Source of the DNA: Dactylorhiza incarnata
Lineage: Eukaryota > Streptophyta > Magnoliopsida > Asparagales > Orchidaceae
Length of the DNA stretch: 64,000 bases
Assembly: GCA_033032865.1 (NCBI GenBank)
Contig: JAWHQI010000065.1
Span: 6,634,001 to 6,698,000 of the forward strand
Direction: 5' to 3'
Shown: in pieces, positions 32,903-46,559 of the stretch
Position numbering within the stretch: position 1 is the first letter of the stretch
How the letters are laid out: the number at the start of each line of letters is the position of its first letter
The notes under the pieces: generated by a model
Database searches by the model: none
Seen by the model: the letters and a program-made list of their open reading frames with translations, nothing else
Told to the model about the DNA's origin: nothing
Position numbers and translations under genes: made by a program

Positions 32903-34688
32903 ATGGCTCCCAAGATTAACTCTGGTTTCAATATTGATCTTGAATCCTTCCAAGCGGCCGCCGAAAACTATAAGAGCATCATAGCTCTCTTCACAGAAGC
33001 TGGTCTAGACAAACTCATTTCCACAAGATGCAGACTCCTAGAGACAGAAATCACTGAGTTAATAAATCATGCTCAAATATCTGAACAAGGAGAGATCACA
33101 GGAACACTCTATGAGACACCTGTCTCAATCTCTGCAGAACACCTTAGGGACACTTTTGATCTTCCATCAGGTACACTATCCTTGTTCAAATCAGAAAGGG
33201 AAAGTAAATTATTTTCTAAGAGTAACTAAATAAATTGCCATCATCATTCCCTTATCAGGTGATGAACCTGTGGAACTCACCCCTGAGGAAATCAAAAATC
33301 TATTACTCATCATGAAGTTCTCCAAAGATAAACCAATCCACCTGAAGAAAATAGATTTCTCTGATGAATATAGGCTATTGGCAGACATAGTAGAAAAAAT
33401 TCTACTATGCAAGATCTCTGCCCATGATACAGTGCCCAAGCAGCAACTGAACATCATGGGAGCCCTTATGCTGAAAAAGACGGTTGACTGGGCCAGCTGC
33501 TTACTAAAAATGATAGGCTACAAATATTCTCACAAAGAAAATGCATATATGAGGATCATGAGTCAGGTACTCCTCCACTCATTCCCTGACCTATGTAGGT
33601 CAAAAGGAATTCCCATTCCTTCTGGAAAAAGGATGTCCATAGCCCTCTTCTCAAAATGGACCAGGCAAATCCCCAAGCCTGGCTCCATTCCTGAAAGGAC
33701 TCCCTCTCCTCCTAATTCTCCTGTGCATCCATCTTCCCCTCCTCCTCAACATACAGACATCTCTTCCCTACCAACATCATCCACACCAATAGTCTCTACT
33801 ACCATCACAACTCCTATCTTACCTACATCTTCACATACACCTGCACAACCCTCCTCTATTCCTCCACCTCCTCCATCAAACACACTTCATCACAATGATA
33901 CAGTCCTCTATCCACCTTCATCACCTCCACCTTCACCATTATCTCCTACTCCAACACACCTTGAACCATCTCCATCCATTGAAACTCTCATCACCCAGTG
34001 TATCCAGTCAGCAGCCCAAAAATTTCAAGAAATGTTGGATGGACATTGTTCCCAACTTCACTCCTCCATCATGCACATGCAAACCCAAATAAATGGGGTC
34101 AATGCCTCTGTGCAAAGCTTGAAGTCCTCTGTCTCTTCCTCTAGGGTGACTAAGTCTTTCTTAACCTCCTTGGCTAAGAAGGTCAAAAAGGGGGAGAAGT
34201 TAGATGAAGAACAGCTATCCAGTCACAAATCTCACTCACACAAATCCCCTCCTACTTCAAAATCTGATAGTCTTGCTCTGCTTAAAACCCTTGGGAATGA
34301 AATAGTACCTGAGCTGCACACTGCAGAACAAATAACAGATGTACTCAATATAGCAAGAGAAGCTGCACAACAAGTAGTTCTCTTTCAAGGGGAGGCAAGT
34401 AGAGTAGAGAAAGAAGTTGAAAAGGAAGCTGAAGTTGAAGGTGTGGCTGAAAGTGAGAAAGAAAAAGAAGCTGAAGCTCAGGGGGAGCCAGATGTTGTTT
34501 TAGCTGAAGCAGGAGCTGGGAAAGAAGCTGAAGAAACAGACAAAGAAGGCATAAAGGAAGTTCCATCAAAGAGGGAGCAGACTGCCTTAACTCAGGGGGA
34601 GCTGAATGAACATCCTACTACAATCTCTACAAAAACTCCTTTAGTATTCTCTAGGAAGAGAAAAACTCCTCCTACTCCTCCTGAGTGA
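32903..34688 (+). CDS. C2 ORF2, spliced, 565 aa, unknown function, intact
   Basis: Exons 32903-33170 and 33259-34688 with an 88-bp intron (GT at 33171-33172, AG at 33257-33258). Exon 1 has exactly the same length (268 nt) as in C1 and the splice falls in the same Gly codon; joined length 1,698 nt including stop. Unspliced reading runs into stops soon after the intron start. The N-terminal domain is conserved with C1; the Pro-rich linker is longer; a Glu/Ala/Lys-rich tail and the basic end KRKTPPTPPE follow. CAGGGGGAGC motifs, matching the polypurine tract, are embedded in the coding sequence (34478-34488 and about 34593-34603) and read as QGE. Role unknown; its position matches the env-like slot of Sireviruses but it has no membrane segment. 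Confidence 0.75.
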
Positions 34689-34872
34689 CATTTTGAACAA
34701 TTTTAATATACTCTTTAAATGCTTAGGTGCTAATTGATCTGTATAAATAGCTTGTTTATATGATTTCTGTTTCTATTTCTCTTCTGATGAATGATTGACA
34801 AATTTCTTTAATTGCTTAGACAAAAGGTAAAAAAATTCTCTCTGATCAGGGTTAAGACAAATAGGGGGAGAT

Positions 34873-36180
34873 TGTTGGGAAATTAATTTATCTTAACCCC
34901 TAGAAATGAGTAGAAAATGAGTTATCAGAGCAGAAAATTGGTTTAAGTAAAACAGGCGTCGAATAGTAATTGACGCAACGTCGAAGTGCAGTTGACGTTC
35001 TTCTCAAAATGAGTCGAAGTAATTCGACGTAACCACAGTCGATGTAACTCTGATTTCTAGTCGACGCACCCAGTAAAGTCGACGCACCTCTGTCGACGCT
35101 CTTTCCATATTTTCTTCTCGACATCTAGCCAGGCTGATATCGACGCTTACGTCGAATAGTAATCGACGCACGTCGATTTCTGTGACAGATTCAAAAACAC
35201 GCCAGATCTCTTTCCTTCTTTCTGTAGATCTGAATTTTATGGAATTATATTATTCTTTTCTAGCCGTTCTGAATCAATCTTTCCTTCTAAATGATTCTTG
35301 GCTAATTTGATTGAGATTATTATGGACATTATTTGAAAATAGAATGATCTTTTTCCTTCTATAGATATAATGATTATGGAAACTTTCCACTCTTACTATT
35401 TCTCTGACTGCCAATTGATTATTCTCCTATAAGCAATATTTTGAATAAACAGAGCTATAAATACACAAGGAGGTCGGCAAAGAAAAGTAGAAGTGATCCA
35501 CTCCATCCATTTGAAAAAGAGGAAAAGCTCCCAAGTGAAAAGTGAGAAAGCTGAGAAAAGTGAAAGAGTGCTGCAGCAAAGAAAAAGCCTTCTTCTTCTC
35601 CTCCTTCTAAAGCCATACTGCTACAATTTCTGAAATTTCTCACTGAAAGAGAAAAAGGCCTACAATCTCCTTCTCACTATAGAAGAGAGATTTCAAATTC
35701 ACTATACTTGTGATTCTAATCTTCTTGCTAGGAAGAAGATTCTTTCTTGCTTTAATTGTTTTTCTTCTACTTCTTCTTCTTATTCTTATTTCATTTTCAA
35801 ATTGTGTAAAAGAGTTTTTAGAATCTCTCTTCAAAAAATTCAGTTGTAGTGGTTCTAAGAGTCTCCTTATCAAAAGACTCGGGCTGGTTCTAAGAGTCTC
35901 CTTATCAAAAGACTCAGTGCAAGATAGTGAATTCCTACCAAGGGGGTAGAAGAGTGGACTACCCAAAGTTTGGGGAACCACTATATTTCTTTGTGTTGTG
36001 CTGTGATTTTCTTTTTGCTATTTCTTTTGCTTAATTCTTGTTGGTGTGTGGGAAGCTTAAATCTGTGAATATTACACATATATATATATTTATTAACTTT
36101 GCATAAAATATTTTTAAATCTCTATTCACCCCCCCCCCCCCCCTCTAGAGAATTCTAGTGAGGCTAACTGTGCACTTTCA
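34873..36180 (+). mobile_element. 3' LTR of C2
   Basis: 1,308 bp, nearly identical to the 5' LTR. Word array at about 34955-35176, TATA box 35454-35463, a 15-C run at 36129-36143. The polypurine tract AATAGGGGGAGAT precedes it. Confidence 0.93.
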
Positions 36181-37461
36181 CGATTTGCATGGAAACTGGT
36201 TTGGTTTAGCTTTGCCCGTGCTCTAGTCGTCGTGATCTATCGCACGATGCTGGTACGGCTTTGCCTCGGCCCGTAAGGGCTTAACACAAATAAGTGTTAC
36301 GCAAAATATAAGCTACGCACCTAATCCTTCCAATAGGACATAGGTTTAGCAAACATAACCAACGAAGGAGGTACATGACCACTCCACTTCAAAACTCGTG
36401 ATGAAGGTTTGTATTCAACCACAACCCAAGCATGGGACTTCCGTTAGGCTCTCCAAAAGACACCTAAAACTCAAGTCCCGCAATACGATGACACATTTCA
36501 CGGAGTCTTTCTTCGGCACGCATTCTAGACTTAACCTAAATGCACATCACAATCAAGCATCACCGATCTGGGCTAACGGCCACGGGTAGGCTTCACACAA
36601 AATTCCTAAATCCGTACGACTACCGGATTTCTACATGCAATAAATGTCGGGGACGGACACAATCGACCCGAAGTTCCAAAGAACTATAGGAAGTCCTACA
36701 CTTCACTAATTAGTGATAGAGATAACCTTATGCAAGCATAGAAAAAGAAATAAGGGTATCAAAACACGACCTAAGACCGGGAGGAAGGATCGTTACCCTT
36801 GCCGCTCTTTTTGGCGCCATGAATCTGAGATTTCAATCGGATGGAAAGAACCGCACCGGGCTGCTCTCCGTGGATCTGGAAATGGCTCGCGATTCAGAGT
36901 TTCGAAGATCTATCAATGGCAGAAAGATTCTCTTTCTTCCTCCTTGGCTTTCCTCGAGAGAGAAATAACTTGAAATAATGAGGATAGAACTTCCTATGGT
37001 CAAGCCCTATAACTTCTCGGAACATCTCTCAGTCGTTGGATCAAAACCCTAAAGATTTGACCGCTATGATCTCTATTTCTCAGATCTGTCCCATAAGCTA
37101 CCATGCCACTCTAGCGTTTGGACTTAACCTCCAACACACGTATCATTCTCTCGACGGAATTGGGACTCATATCGACGTAAAGACCTACCGTCGACGATAG
37201 AGATACTGCCTGACGCTAGCATCTCGTCGATATTCTCTCGACGACATCTACTCGATGACTCAGCTAAACTTCACGTCGATAAAGCTATCATCATCGGTAG
37301 CTTCTATCGCCCGGCGCAAGCATCTCGATGCCCCGCCAATATCATCTCAATGATACTGTGCTCCTCCTCTCGATATCATTTCGAAGATACAGCTACCAAT
37401 GGTGCTAGCTTCCATCACATAATTCTTGCATTCATAGCAGTATGAAATCTAGGGTGTTACA
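36181..37461 (-). mobile_element. LTR remnant I, part right of C2
   Basis: Reads TGTAACACCCTAG on the minus strand from 37461, a start typical of Tekay/Del-type gypsy LTRs. A cluster of CTCGACGA / TCGATGA words lies at about 37140-37390, and a weak TATA (TTATAGGG, minus strand) lies near 37008. No coding region is supported; the short ORFs are not conserved. The far end of this LTR and its element body are not in the window. Confidence 0.5.
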
Positions 37462-38413
37462 AAAGCAAACAGTTACAGTATTTCTGAAGATAGGCAACAA
37501 TTACCTGTTGTGGTCATGTTGAGGGGAATAGTCAAAGGCTCGTTGTCAGCAACCTATTACTCGTTAACGTCGTCCAAATCCACCTGGCTCAGTTGGGTTG
37601 CGTCGGGCCTCCCAATGAAATGTCCTTCCTCGGCGTCCTCTTAGTCGGATGCGCAACATCATCCCTCTTCCTTTTTCTCCTTTCAGACCCCCCCCCCCCC
37701 CCCCCCCGCCCTGGGGAGTAGCACCGCCCTGGTATTATTCAGCAACTTCATCAGCGCCTTGGTCTTTGCGACTATCTCCACGGGGGTCAACATCTCATCG
37801 TAGACTAAGAAGGGGTGTGTCAGGGAAGGCCCCTCTGCTCTTATTTATAGTTGTCGGAGGGGACACCCCATGCTTTCGAGTATGACTGATACTCGCTAGA
37901 AGACCCTCGCCGAATAAGGGTTGGATGTTTCTTTCCAAGCCACTTCGTTGCTCGCAAAGAGAGGGGATTATGCACAACCCATATTCTTTGAGGGTAGGAC
38001 CCGCTCAAGCCACGTGGATAGAAGTCAAAGTCAAGGGTCAAGTCAAAGACCGTAAACAATCCATAGGGCATTTAATGTCAAATGTGAGTATCAAGATTAC
38101 TTGCCCCAAGCTGGCGACTATTAGTAAGCCTCAAAGTTACTCACGTAGGTGGTGACTATCAACAACATCTCACCAGTCGTGGGTGTGATCCTTCAAAAGT
38201 TGTTCGTTCCCCAGGTCCAGCTAGACAACCTTGTAGGGGCCAGGTATAGTCGCCTACTACCCCCCCCCCCCCCCCCCGGATTTGTCTATAAATAGACCCT
38301 CAGGGGTACCAGGAATGAACCTTGAGAAATCAGAGATTAACCCCCCCCCCCCCCCCCCCAGGAGAGATTCTCATCAAGCCAGTTCCTTCCTCGTACCAAG
38401 CTCAGCCATCTAT
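37462..38413 (+). other. LTR-like non-coding segment J, no gene
   Basis: No ORF supported. A TATA box CTATAAATAG lies at 38285-38294 on the plus strand. Three long C homopolymers occur: 37688-37707, 38260-38277 and 38341-38359. It is interrupted at 38413 by element F, whose right flank resumes at 60403 after the TCTAT duplication. The promoter-like box suggests an LTR, but I see no ends. Confidence 0.35.
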
Positions 38414-41400
38414 TGTAAGACCCTTTTTTTCTTTTAAAAACCCGGGTCTTATGCCAAGAACCGCCGCTTTGCGGTGAAACCTTCACTCGGGAAGTTCGCC
38501 ACTACAAAGCACTGATTCTGCCTGCCATATCGATCACGACAGAAGAAAAGTATGTAGTTGATTAACTAGAAATCAAGTCCACGCCACATGAATATAATAT
38601 CTAAAAATATAAGATGTCCATATGAAATAACTGAATAAAAGATAACAGTAGAAGGGCACATGCCCAGTACATCATAGCGTCACTACAAAAGTCACTCGCG
38701 GAAGCATAATCTACTAAAACCAATAGAACACTCACAGATCCTGTCATCAGTGCTCCCGTGCGAGACTGCTCCGCCTCCATCTGCACCGGCCTCTGGTGTT
38801 GCTGTGTCTCCTCGGTCCCCTACAATGATAAGGTCCACCGACTATTAGTCAAAAAGACTAAGCCTCGTCCCCCCCCCCCATCCATCCCCTAGTGGCCCTA
38901 GGCACTTAGCGGGAGGACGAAGCGGAGGACAGTAAGGGGTACAAAACAAAGCAGTTGGCGTGGCCTAGCTACAGGAACAACTACCACTATACAAGTGTAC
39001 ATATATAATCAAAGCAGTAAATAGAGCATGATAAAGAGCATGTAAAGGACAGTAAGTAAGAATAGAAAAGTAACCGTTGATTTATAGAGATGCCCACACA
39101 AACCTATAGACCAAGGGGTCGTTTAGCAGGGCCTATCGCATAAAAAGTCCCATAACCAATTTATATGATAGGGGTAGAGGTTGAAATGCAATGTTTATGC
39201 CATGTCATTCAAGGTTATGCAGTTTAATGTTATGTTCATACAAGTTCAACTCACACACTACGACTCTATGCGCACAGACCTTTAGTTCCCCCTTTTTGGA
39301 GCTAGCAAAACTCCCAGGATACTTCCATAGTGGCAAACGAAAGCGGTGGGTTGGGCCTCGCCCACTTCTAGGTTGGCATCTGCACTACCTAACCTAGACA
39401 TATCGTACGCCTCAACGCTAAAGACACAACAACGGAGCTCCTGCTTACTCTTGTTGGCTAATCCACCAGACTTTTCTTTGGTAAAGTGTTAACCACACCT
39501 ACCGAGCCAAAGTATCGACGTCGGTGTGACTACCGCCAATACTAATGGCCCACCACCTTTATGCACATACAATATATTACCACCTATCTCCGATCCCTAA
39601 GCTCCTCGGACTAACCTGTCCGACACAATAACCTTCCGAGCCACCAGCTCGTCGGACTAACCCGTCTGTACCAACCACCACCGAGCCTATCGCTTGTGAT
39701 TCTAGACCAACTAACCTCCCGTAAACATGGGGTTTGGGTGTGTGTATTATTGAGTTAATCTTGAATATCATCTTATTCCTATAATTTAGGGTTAACCATG
39801 GACTTCCCGTGGATTACCCTGTGAGGGGCTCACAGCGGTAACAGGAGTTATGATGGGATGACACCCCAAAGCTCCCTCTTTCCAAGGCACTTAATATTAT
39901 TGGTAACTACCCATTATAATTACCCTTCTTATCATTACACTTGAATTAACCTCCTAAGTGTTTTCCGACTCCCCACGGGAAAGACAATCTTTCGTCAATC
40001 CCGAGCACAACTTAACTCTTAACTCACGAAGCACACTCTCATCACATAAACTCCTTTTGGTGACCTTACATCTTCTCAACCAGACTAGGTACACCATCTA
40101 CCTTCCTTTTCACCCTACTGGTCTTCAATTTTCCCAAGTTTACAGTTTTACTACACGCAGACCAAATGAGTTATATGAGTTGCATAAGAGGAGGTACCCC
40201 AAATATTCATCAGACTGACTTAAGATTATTACTGGGAGTCTGTCATGATATTCCAAGCCTAAATCCAGAGAATCACATTTTTCCCTAATTATTTGGCATT
40301 TATTTTAATTTCTCCAACATTGGCCAAGTATGAAATTGTACATGAAGTTAAAGATCTCCTTATGATAAAGCTCCCATAAAATTATGGAAATTCTATGATG
40401 TCAAAATAACAGTAAATTCAGAATATCACAATTTTACAGTAATGTTTTGACCTCTAATTAAAATATTAAACCATTTTCCAATATTGTGAGTTAAAGAAGG
40501 AACCACCAAAAATACTTGTCCAAAAATTTTGGGAAATTTATCAGACCTCTATAATGATCAGAAAGGTTTACTAACTAATTTCATAATTTATCAAAACTAA
40601 CTAGTCGCATAAATATATATTTCAAGTAAATCCAAACTAGGGATCATTGTGAAGTAACATACTGATAAATAATTCCAATAATTATACAAAAATTCATAGA
40701 GCTTTCTATTGCCCTAAAATGCCCTATTATCAAGTTTCATAATTTTCCAGAGAATATTTGGCCCCCATTTATTTATCATAATCTTAAGACAAAATAAATG
40801 ACTTGTGAATGAAGTACTAATTAAATCAATACATAAATTACACAAAAATTACCAGCGGTCTATATCATGGTTTTATGTAATCTACCAAACTTTCATCAAC
40901 AGCCAAGATCACTTGAGCATGTAAATTTCTCTTATAAGAAAGTTCCCTAAAAAGGTTATAACCTAAATCAGAGGGGATAAGTGTTCTTAAAATTCTCATA
41001 AAATTTCCTAAGGCATATTTACACTCTATCAACTTATCTACCAAGTTTCATGACCATTCAAGGAAATATGCCCCTATGTCCTTCACAAGGCTTAAAGTGC
41101 AATCCTAAGGTTAGAACTAGGGTCCTAGGGCATATCCACCCCCACATCACACCAAATTACTCATGGGGGTGTCTTATGTGATCCTAAACTAGTGGTCCAA
41201 ATTTCACATCACTTGAAGAGATTTGACCACCTAATTCCATCATGTGCACTTTGACCTAGTTTGACCTAGTTTGACCAAACTTGGGTTAACTAATTAGCCT
41301 ACCAAATAAGTCCCGATTGAGCTGAAATTTTTACCAATGTTATATCATGACCCAAAGGACCTCCCACCAAAATTTGGAGGGGATTGGATGTCATTAGACC

Positions 41401-42983
41401 CTAAAATTAATTAATATATGATTTATTAAATTTTTATAAAAACCATAGAAATATTTTCTCCAAAAAATTCCATTTTTGGATATGTTAAGGGTGTAGGTAT
41501 AACAAGCCTATGTTTCAAATTTCAAGTCAATATCATTATCCCATCTAAAGTTATTTAAGAAATAGTGACTGTCTCACCCTACGGACCAGCCCCACCAAAA
41601 TGGCTTTACATGGATCTACACTGCTCCTTTTGGGCTAAAACAAATTTTACATTAAAGTACACACCAAGGGCTACAACTTTGGTGTTGGCCACTTTTTCGT
41701 CAGGGGGAAGTAAGTATTTTCTATAATTATTTCTAACTACTGCCAGTAAAGGGACAGAAATAGGAATATCAAATATATCACTACATAACTTGCATAGACC
41801 TTAAAGCACAAACGAAGGGCATCCCTTCATCTTCTCCAATCAGGCAACGGCCACGGTTGGCCCGTCCTGTAGTAACTTGGGAGGTGATTTCCCGGCCACC
41901 TAGACGCTCTCCCGGTCGGCCAATGCCTCCACCTCCGTTGAGGTGGCGGCCGACGATGTACGGTGGTTGGCCGGCCAGAGGCGGCCAGAATCAGAAATTT
42001 AAACGAGGGAAGGAAGCTTGATCACAAGCTTCCGACCATGCCAATTCAAGACCAATTGGCCCCAAATCTACTGGCCAAAATCATAAGATCTACCCACTAA
42101 GAAATAGACGAGATGGGAGGACCTGAATTGCGGCTTATAGCCGTGTCGATCGTCGGTATGCCATGATTGGTCGAGAGCTCTTGGGTGCCATGCTGGTAGG
42201 TGCCTAGGTATGAGAATTCTTCTAGAAAATGGGGGAAACTCATTCCTTCCACCCCTTGATCCTTTTATAGAGCCAAATCCTGGTGGGGGGAGATGAAGCT
42301 TGGTCCATTAACACCATTTATGGTGAAAATTTCGGCCATCTCCAAAGGTCACTCATTTCACTCTCCTTAAAGGTTGGAAAAACTCTTAATATTCTTCTAA
42401 TTGATAGGGGGAATGAAACTCATCAATTGGGAGGACTTTTGGACTCCCTTGTCCATGCATTTGGCCAGCAAAACGAGTCCCGACCATCTCACATCGATTT
42501 AGCTACCGCCGGCGCTAGTGCTAGCGCCAGCGTTAGCCCCTCGGCGGCATAACGCTTGCCAGTTCGGCAACCGTCAGGCGCTATCTCTACCGCCAGCGCT
42601 AGTGCCTGCACTAGCGTTTCAACGTTATTTGGTTCATCTCAGCGGTTTAGTGTTTGTCTCAGCGGTTCACCTAAACCACCACTACCGCCAGCGCTAGCCA
42701 CTAGCGCCGTATTCAATATACCCCTTTCTTTCTATGGTTGGGTAATTGAGGTTCTACGAGGGGACCCCTTTACTGGGTTAGACACGTCATGGTGGGTTCA
42801 TGGGTCGCGGCGATGCCCTAGGGCCAACCTTAGGCTTGGTAACTGGAAATCACTATCCGCAGACCATGGTGATTTTCGCCTCAAGCCTAAGCTCTTATGT
42901 TCTCTTTGCGCATCTTAGGGTTTTGTCATGACCTAATCATGACAAAACCGTCCTAGGGGTTTAGTCTTTTGGGGGATGTTACA
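38414..42983 (-). mobile_element. 3' LTR of F (about 4.6 kb)
   Basis: TGTAACATCC...GGTCTTACA on the minus strand. TATA box CTATAAAAGG (minus) at 42261-42270; a word array at 42504-42710 upstream of it. The rest is AT-rich with no conserved ORF; the ORFs at 39191, 39958, 42283 and 42556 are chance. An 11-C run lies at 38869-38879. Confidence 0.8.
42504..42710 (-). repeat. Palindromic word array, family F (CGCCAGCGCTAGC type)
   Basis: Modules with GCGCTAG / CTAGCGC and CCGCCAGCGCTAG occur at about 42504-42536, 42580-42612 and 42683-42708. They lie upstream of the minus-strand TATA box at 42261-42270. The 5' LTR copy is at about 59935-60130 and has lost one module. Confidence 0.7.
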
Positions 42984-43082
42984 AATCCCAATACATAAAA
43001 ATAAAAATTTCATCCCCGAAATTCAGGTTAGGCCTGTGGGGTTCCTATAGCAAGTGATTAAAGGTAACATCCCAAGCAGAAA

Positions 43083-45850
43083 TTAAGTTATACCTATCGT
43101 AAAGAGTTCCGGATACTTTTGCTGCATCAAGTATAGCGGCTCCCAGGTATGCTTCTCCTGTCCATGGTTCCGCCATAGGACTTTGACCAATGGAACCTTC
43201 TTGCGCTGCAGGATTCGCATCTCCGTGTCTTCAGGAATACTTGATATCCCACCTAGAACTCTACCATATGATGTCGCGCATCGTAATACTTGGCCTACCT
43301 GCTCTGGGCCTCCAGCATCCTATCTCGAATCATCCTCACCTGAGCCTCCGTGTCGTCCACAAACTCTGAGCCGAGTGCCTTAGGATCCTCATCCTGGATC
43401 CAAGACAATGAGGTCCTACACCTTCGTCCGTATAATGCCTCATAAGGTGTCATGCCTATGCTGTCCTGGTGACTGTTGTTGTACGAGAACTCGACCAACA
43501 GCAACAGTCTCTCCCACGGTTCCCCGCGGTCCAGAATGAATAGACGTAGAAGATCCTCCAATGTCCGGTTGGTACGCTCCATTTTCCCGTCTGTCTGGGG
43601 GTGGAATGTAGTGCTGAATGTCAGTGGTGTGCCCAAGTAAGCATGCATCGCTCTCCACTCTCTAGATGTAAATTGTCCATCCCGATCTGATATAATCGTC
43701 CTAGACACGCCATGGTACCGAACAAACTGCTCCATGAACCTTCGTACCAAATCGTCGACCGATGTGTCCTTTCTGACTGGAATGAATCGAGCCACCATCG
43801 TCAATCTGTCGACAATCACCCATATAGAGTCATTCCCCGCATGTGATCGGGGAAGACCATGTATAAAGTCCATCGCGATGTCGTCGAACTTCCACTCCAG
43901 CACCGGGAGTGGTTGCAATAATCCGGCCGGGTTCTTGCATTCCGCCTTCACGAGCTGGCAGGACTCGCAGTGGGTCACGAAATAAGTGATATCCCTCGTC
44001 ATGCCCGGCTAGTACATGGTCCTCTTCAAGTCTGTCGTCATCTTGGTGATACCCTGGTGCACTGAATACCTACTATAGTGAGCCTCTGTCATGATGTCCT
44101 CCCGGATCAGTCCCCCTGCCGATATATATACGCGGCCTCTAAAACTCAACAGGCCATCCTTCAGCGAATAGTCTCCGGCTGAGCCTGCCTCCAAGGCTCT
44201 GAATATCAGCTCTAGCTTGGCATCCTGTCTCTTCCCAACCCTGATGCGGCCTCAGATGTCATATGTGGTACTCATCGCTGCCAGGTACTCCTCATAAATC
44301 TCTGGATCATCCTCGGATACTAAGGAGATCTGCATGTCCTCGAACGTCCGTACTAGCTCCATGACCATCAACTAAGGCTCTGCTCCAGACGTGGTAGCTC
44401 TCCTGCTCAGTGCGTCAGCCACCATATTCTCCTTCCCTGGGTGGTAATGCATCGTGTACTGGTAGTTGGATAAGAACTCCACCCAGCGTCTCTGTCGAAT
44501 GTTCAGCTCCTTCTGCGTATTTACGTACTTCAGATTCTTGTCATCTGAAAATATGTCGCAGTGGACGCCAAAGAGGTAGTGTCGCCAGATCTTCAGAGCG
44601 AACACAACTGCTCCCATCTCCAAGTTGTGCACCGGGTAATTCCGCTCATGGTTCTACAACTGGCAGGAAACGTATGCTATCACGTGGTCGTTCTGCATCA
44701 GAAGGGCACCCATCCCCTGGTATGACGCATCTGTGTACACCTAGAATCCTTCCTTCCCCGATGGAAGGGCAAGGATGGGGGCCATCGTAATCCAACCCTT
44801 CAGCTCCTGGAAGGCCGCCTCGCACCGCGACGTCCAAATGAAAGCAGTATCCTTCTTCGTCAGGATGTGAGCGGGAGGGCTATCTGGGAAAGCCCTTGTA
44901 CGAACTTCCGGTAATAACCGGCAAGCCCCAAGAAGCTCCGCACGTCGGTGGCCGTCTTCAGTGGTGGCCAATCCCGTACTTCCTGGATCTTCGCTGGATC
45001 CACTGCTAGACCCACTCCACTAATAATATGACCTAGGAAGGCCACCTCCTTCAGCTAAAACTGACACTTGCTGAACTTCGCATACAGGCAGTGCTCCTGA
45101 AGCTTCTCCAATGTTAGTGCCAAATGACGTGCATGTTCCTCCTCCGTCCTCGAATAGATGGGGATGTCATCGATGAACACGATGACAAAGATGTCGAGAT
45201 ATGGCTCGAACAACCATTTCATCAGGCTCATAAATGCTGATGGTGCATTCGTGAGCCCGAACGGCATCACAGTGAACTTGTATAGTCTGTATCGGCTGCT
45301 GAAAGCCGTCTTCGGGATGTCTTCTTCCTAAATCCGCAGCTGATAATACCCTGACCTCAAATCCAGCTTCGAGAAGCAGTGGGCTCCCTCCAGCTGGTCA
45401 AATAGCTCGTCGATCCTGGGTAGCGGATACGTATTCTGAACCGTCAGCCGGTTTAGTGCCCTGTAATCGATGCACAATCTGAGCGTCCCATACTTCTTCT
45501 TTACAAACAGCACCGGAGCTCCCCAAGCTGAGGAACTCGGTCTAACGAACCCAGCTTCCACCAACTCCTACAGCTGGCTCCGAAACTCTGCTAGCTCCTT
45601 CGGGGCCATCCGATAAGGAGCTCTAGATACCGGATTAGCCCCAGACACCAATTGGATCTGAAAATCCTTCACGCAGTGCGGTGGAAAACCTGGCAGCTTC
45701 TCTAGGAATACGTCGGCAAAATCCCGTACTACAGGGATGCTGGCCACAGAATCCTTCACCTCAATCGCCTCGAACAACACCTGGTATACCTCATCTCCCT
45801 GTAGGTGGGCCTTGACGGCCTGAATAGATGATAATAAGAGACGGGAGGGT
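43083..45850 (-). pseudogene. F pol remnant: RT, RNase H, integrase, chromodomain-like
   Basis: Reads on the minus strand. RT: PYRMAPKELAEF, then [31 protein letters not shown] and the catalytic FIDD (about 45170), with stop codons at about 45567, 45327 and 45054. RNase H includes [10 protein letters not shown] and ADALSRRA (44632-44372). Integrase: an HHCC-type zinc finger (HCESCQ at about 43960), then the DD35E core with AMDFI, ISDRDGQF and the Glu in TDGKMERTN. A C-terminal chromodomain-like block, VKVLWRNHGQEKHTWEP, ends YPELF before TAA at 43083. Order RT-RNase H-integrase defines Ty3/gypsy. Gag and protease are missing and several stops are present, so it is inactive. Confidence 0.88.
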
Positions 45851-45864
45851 GTATGATACCTTCG

Positions 45865-46559
45865 ACAACTTTGGTGTTGGCCACTTTTTCATCAGGGGGC
45901 AGTAAGTATTTTCTATAATTATTTTTAACTACTGCCAGTAAAGGGACAGAAATATGAATATCAAATATATCACTACATAACTTGCACATATCTTAAAGCA
46001 CAAACGAAGGGCATTCCTTCATCTTCTCCAATCAGCCAACGACCATGGTTGGCCCGTCCTGTATCAACTTGGAGGTGATTTCCTGGCCACCTAGATGCTC
46101 TCCCGGTCGGCCAATGCCTCCACCACCTCCGTTGAGGTGGCGGTCGGCGATGTACGGTGGTTGGCCTGCCGGAGGCGGCCGGAATCAAAAATTTAACCCA
46201 GGGAAGGAAGCTTGATCACAAGCTTCCGGCCATGCCGATTCAAGACCAATTGGCCCCAAATCTAGTGGCCAAATCTTAAGATCTACCCACAAAGAAATAG
46301 ACGAGAGGGGAGGACCTGAATTGCAGCTTGTAGCCGTATCGATCGCTGGACCGCCATGGTTGGTCGAGAGCTCTTGGGTGCCATGCCGGTAGGTGCCTAG
46401 GTATGAGAATTCTTCTAGAAAATTGGGGAAACTCATTCCCTCCACCCCTTGAGCCCTTTTATAGATCCAAATCCTGGTGGGGGGAGATGAAGCTTGGGAT
46501 TCCTCCATTAACACCATTCATGGTGAAAATTTCGGCCATCTACAAAGGTCACTCATTTC
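45865..46559 (-). mobile_element. F 5' LTR, inner part (truncated)
   Basis: Homologous to about 41672-42375 of the 3' LTR. At 45865 it joins pol directly, so about 3.3 kb of LTR plus PBS, gag and protease are deleted. TATA-like CTATAAAAGG (minus) at about 46455-46464. Cut on the right by element E. Confidence 0.8.

Larger units (their letters stand above)
28833..36180 (+). mobile_element. Element C2: second pol-less copia-type element with gag and ORF2
   Basis: 7,348 bp flanked by CGATT (28828-28832 and 36181-36185). Order: 5' LTR 28833-30144, PBS 30147-30162, gag 30244-32530 (damaged), word-rich spacer, spliced ORF2 32903-34688 (intact), polypurine tract ending 34872, 3' LTR 34873-36180. 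Same architecture as C1 but clearly diverged, so the two are independent copies of an older family. No pol region. Confidence 0.93.

Noticed and set aside
36398..36973. ORFs of 63 and 86 codons in LTR remnant I
   Set aside because: No domain and no conserved counterpart; the surrounding sequence is LTR-like.
42283..42918. ORFs of 89 and 120 codons in the F LTR
   Set aside because: They lie in the LTR, one covers the word array, and the parallel copy at 59982-60350 differs in frame content.
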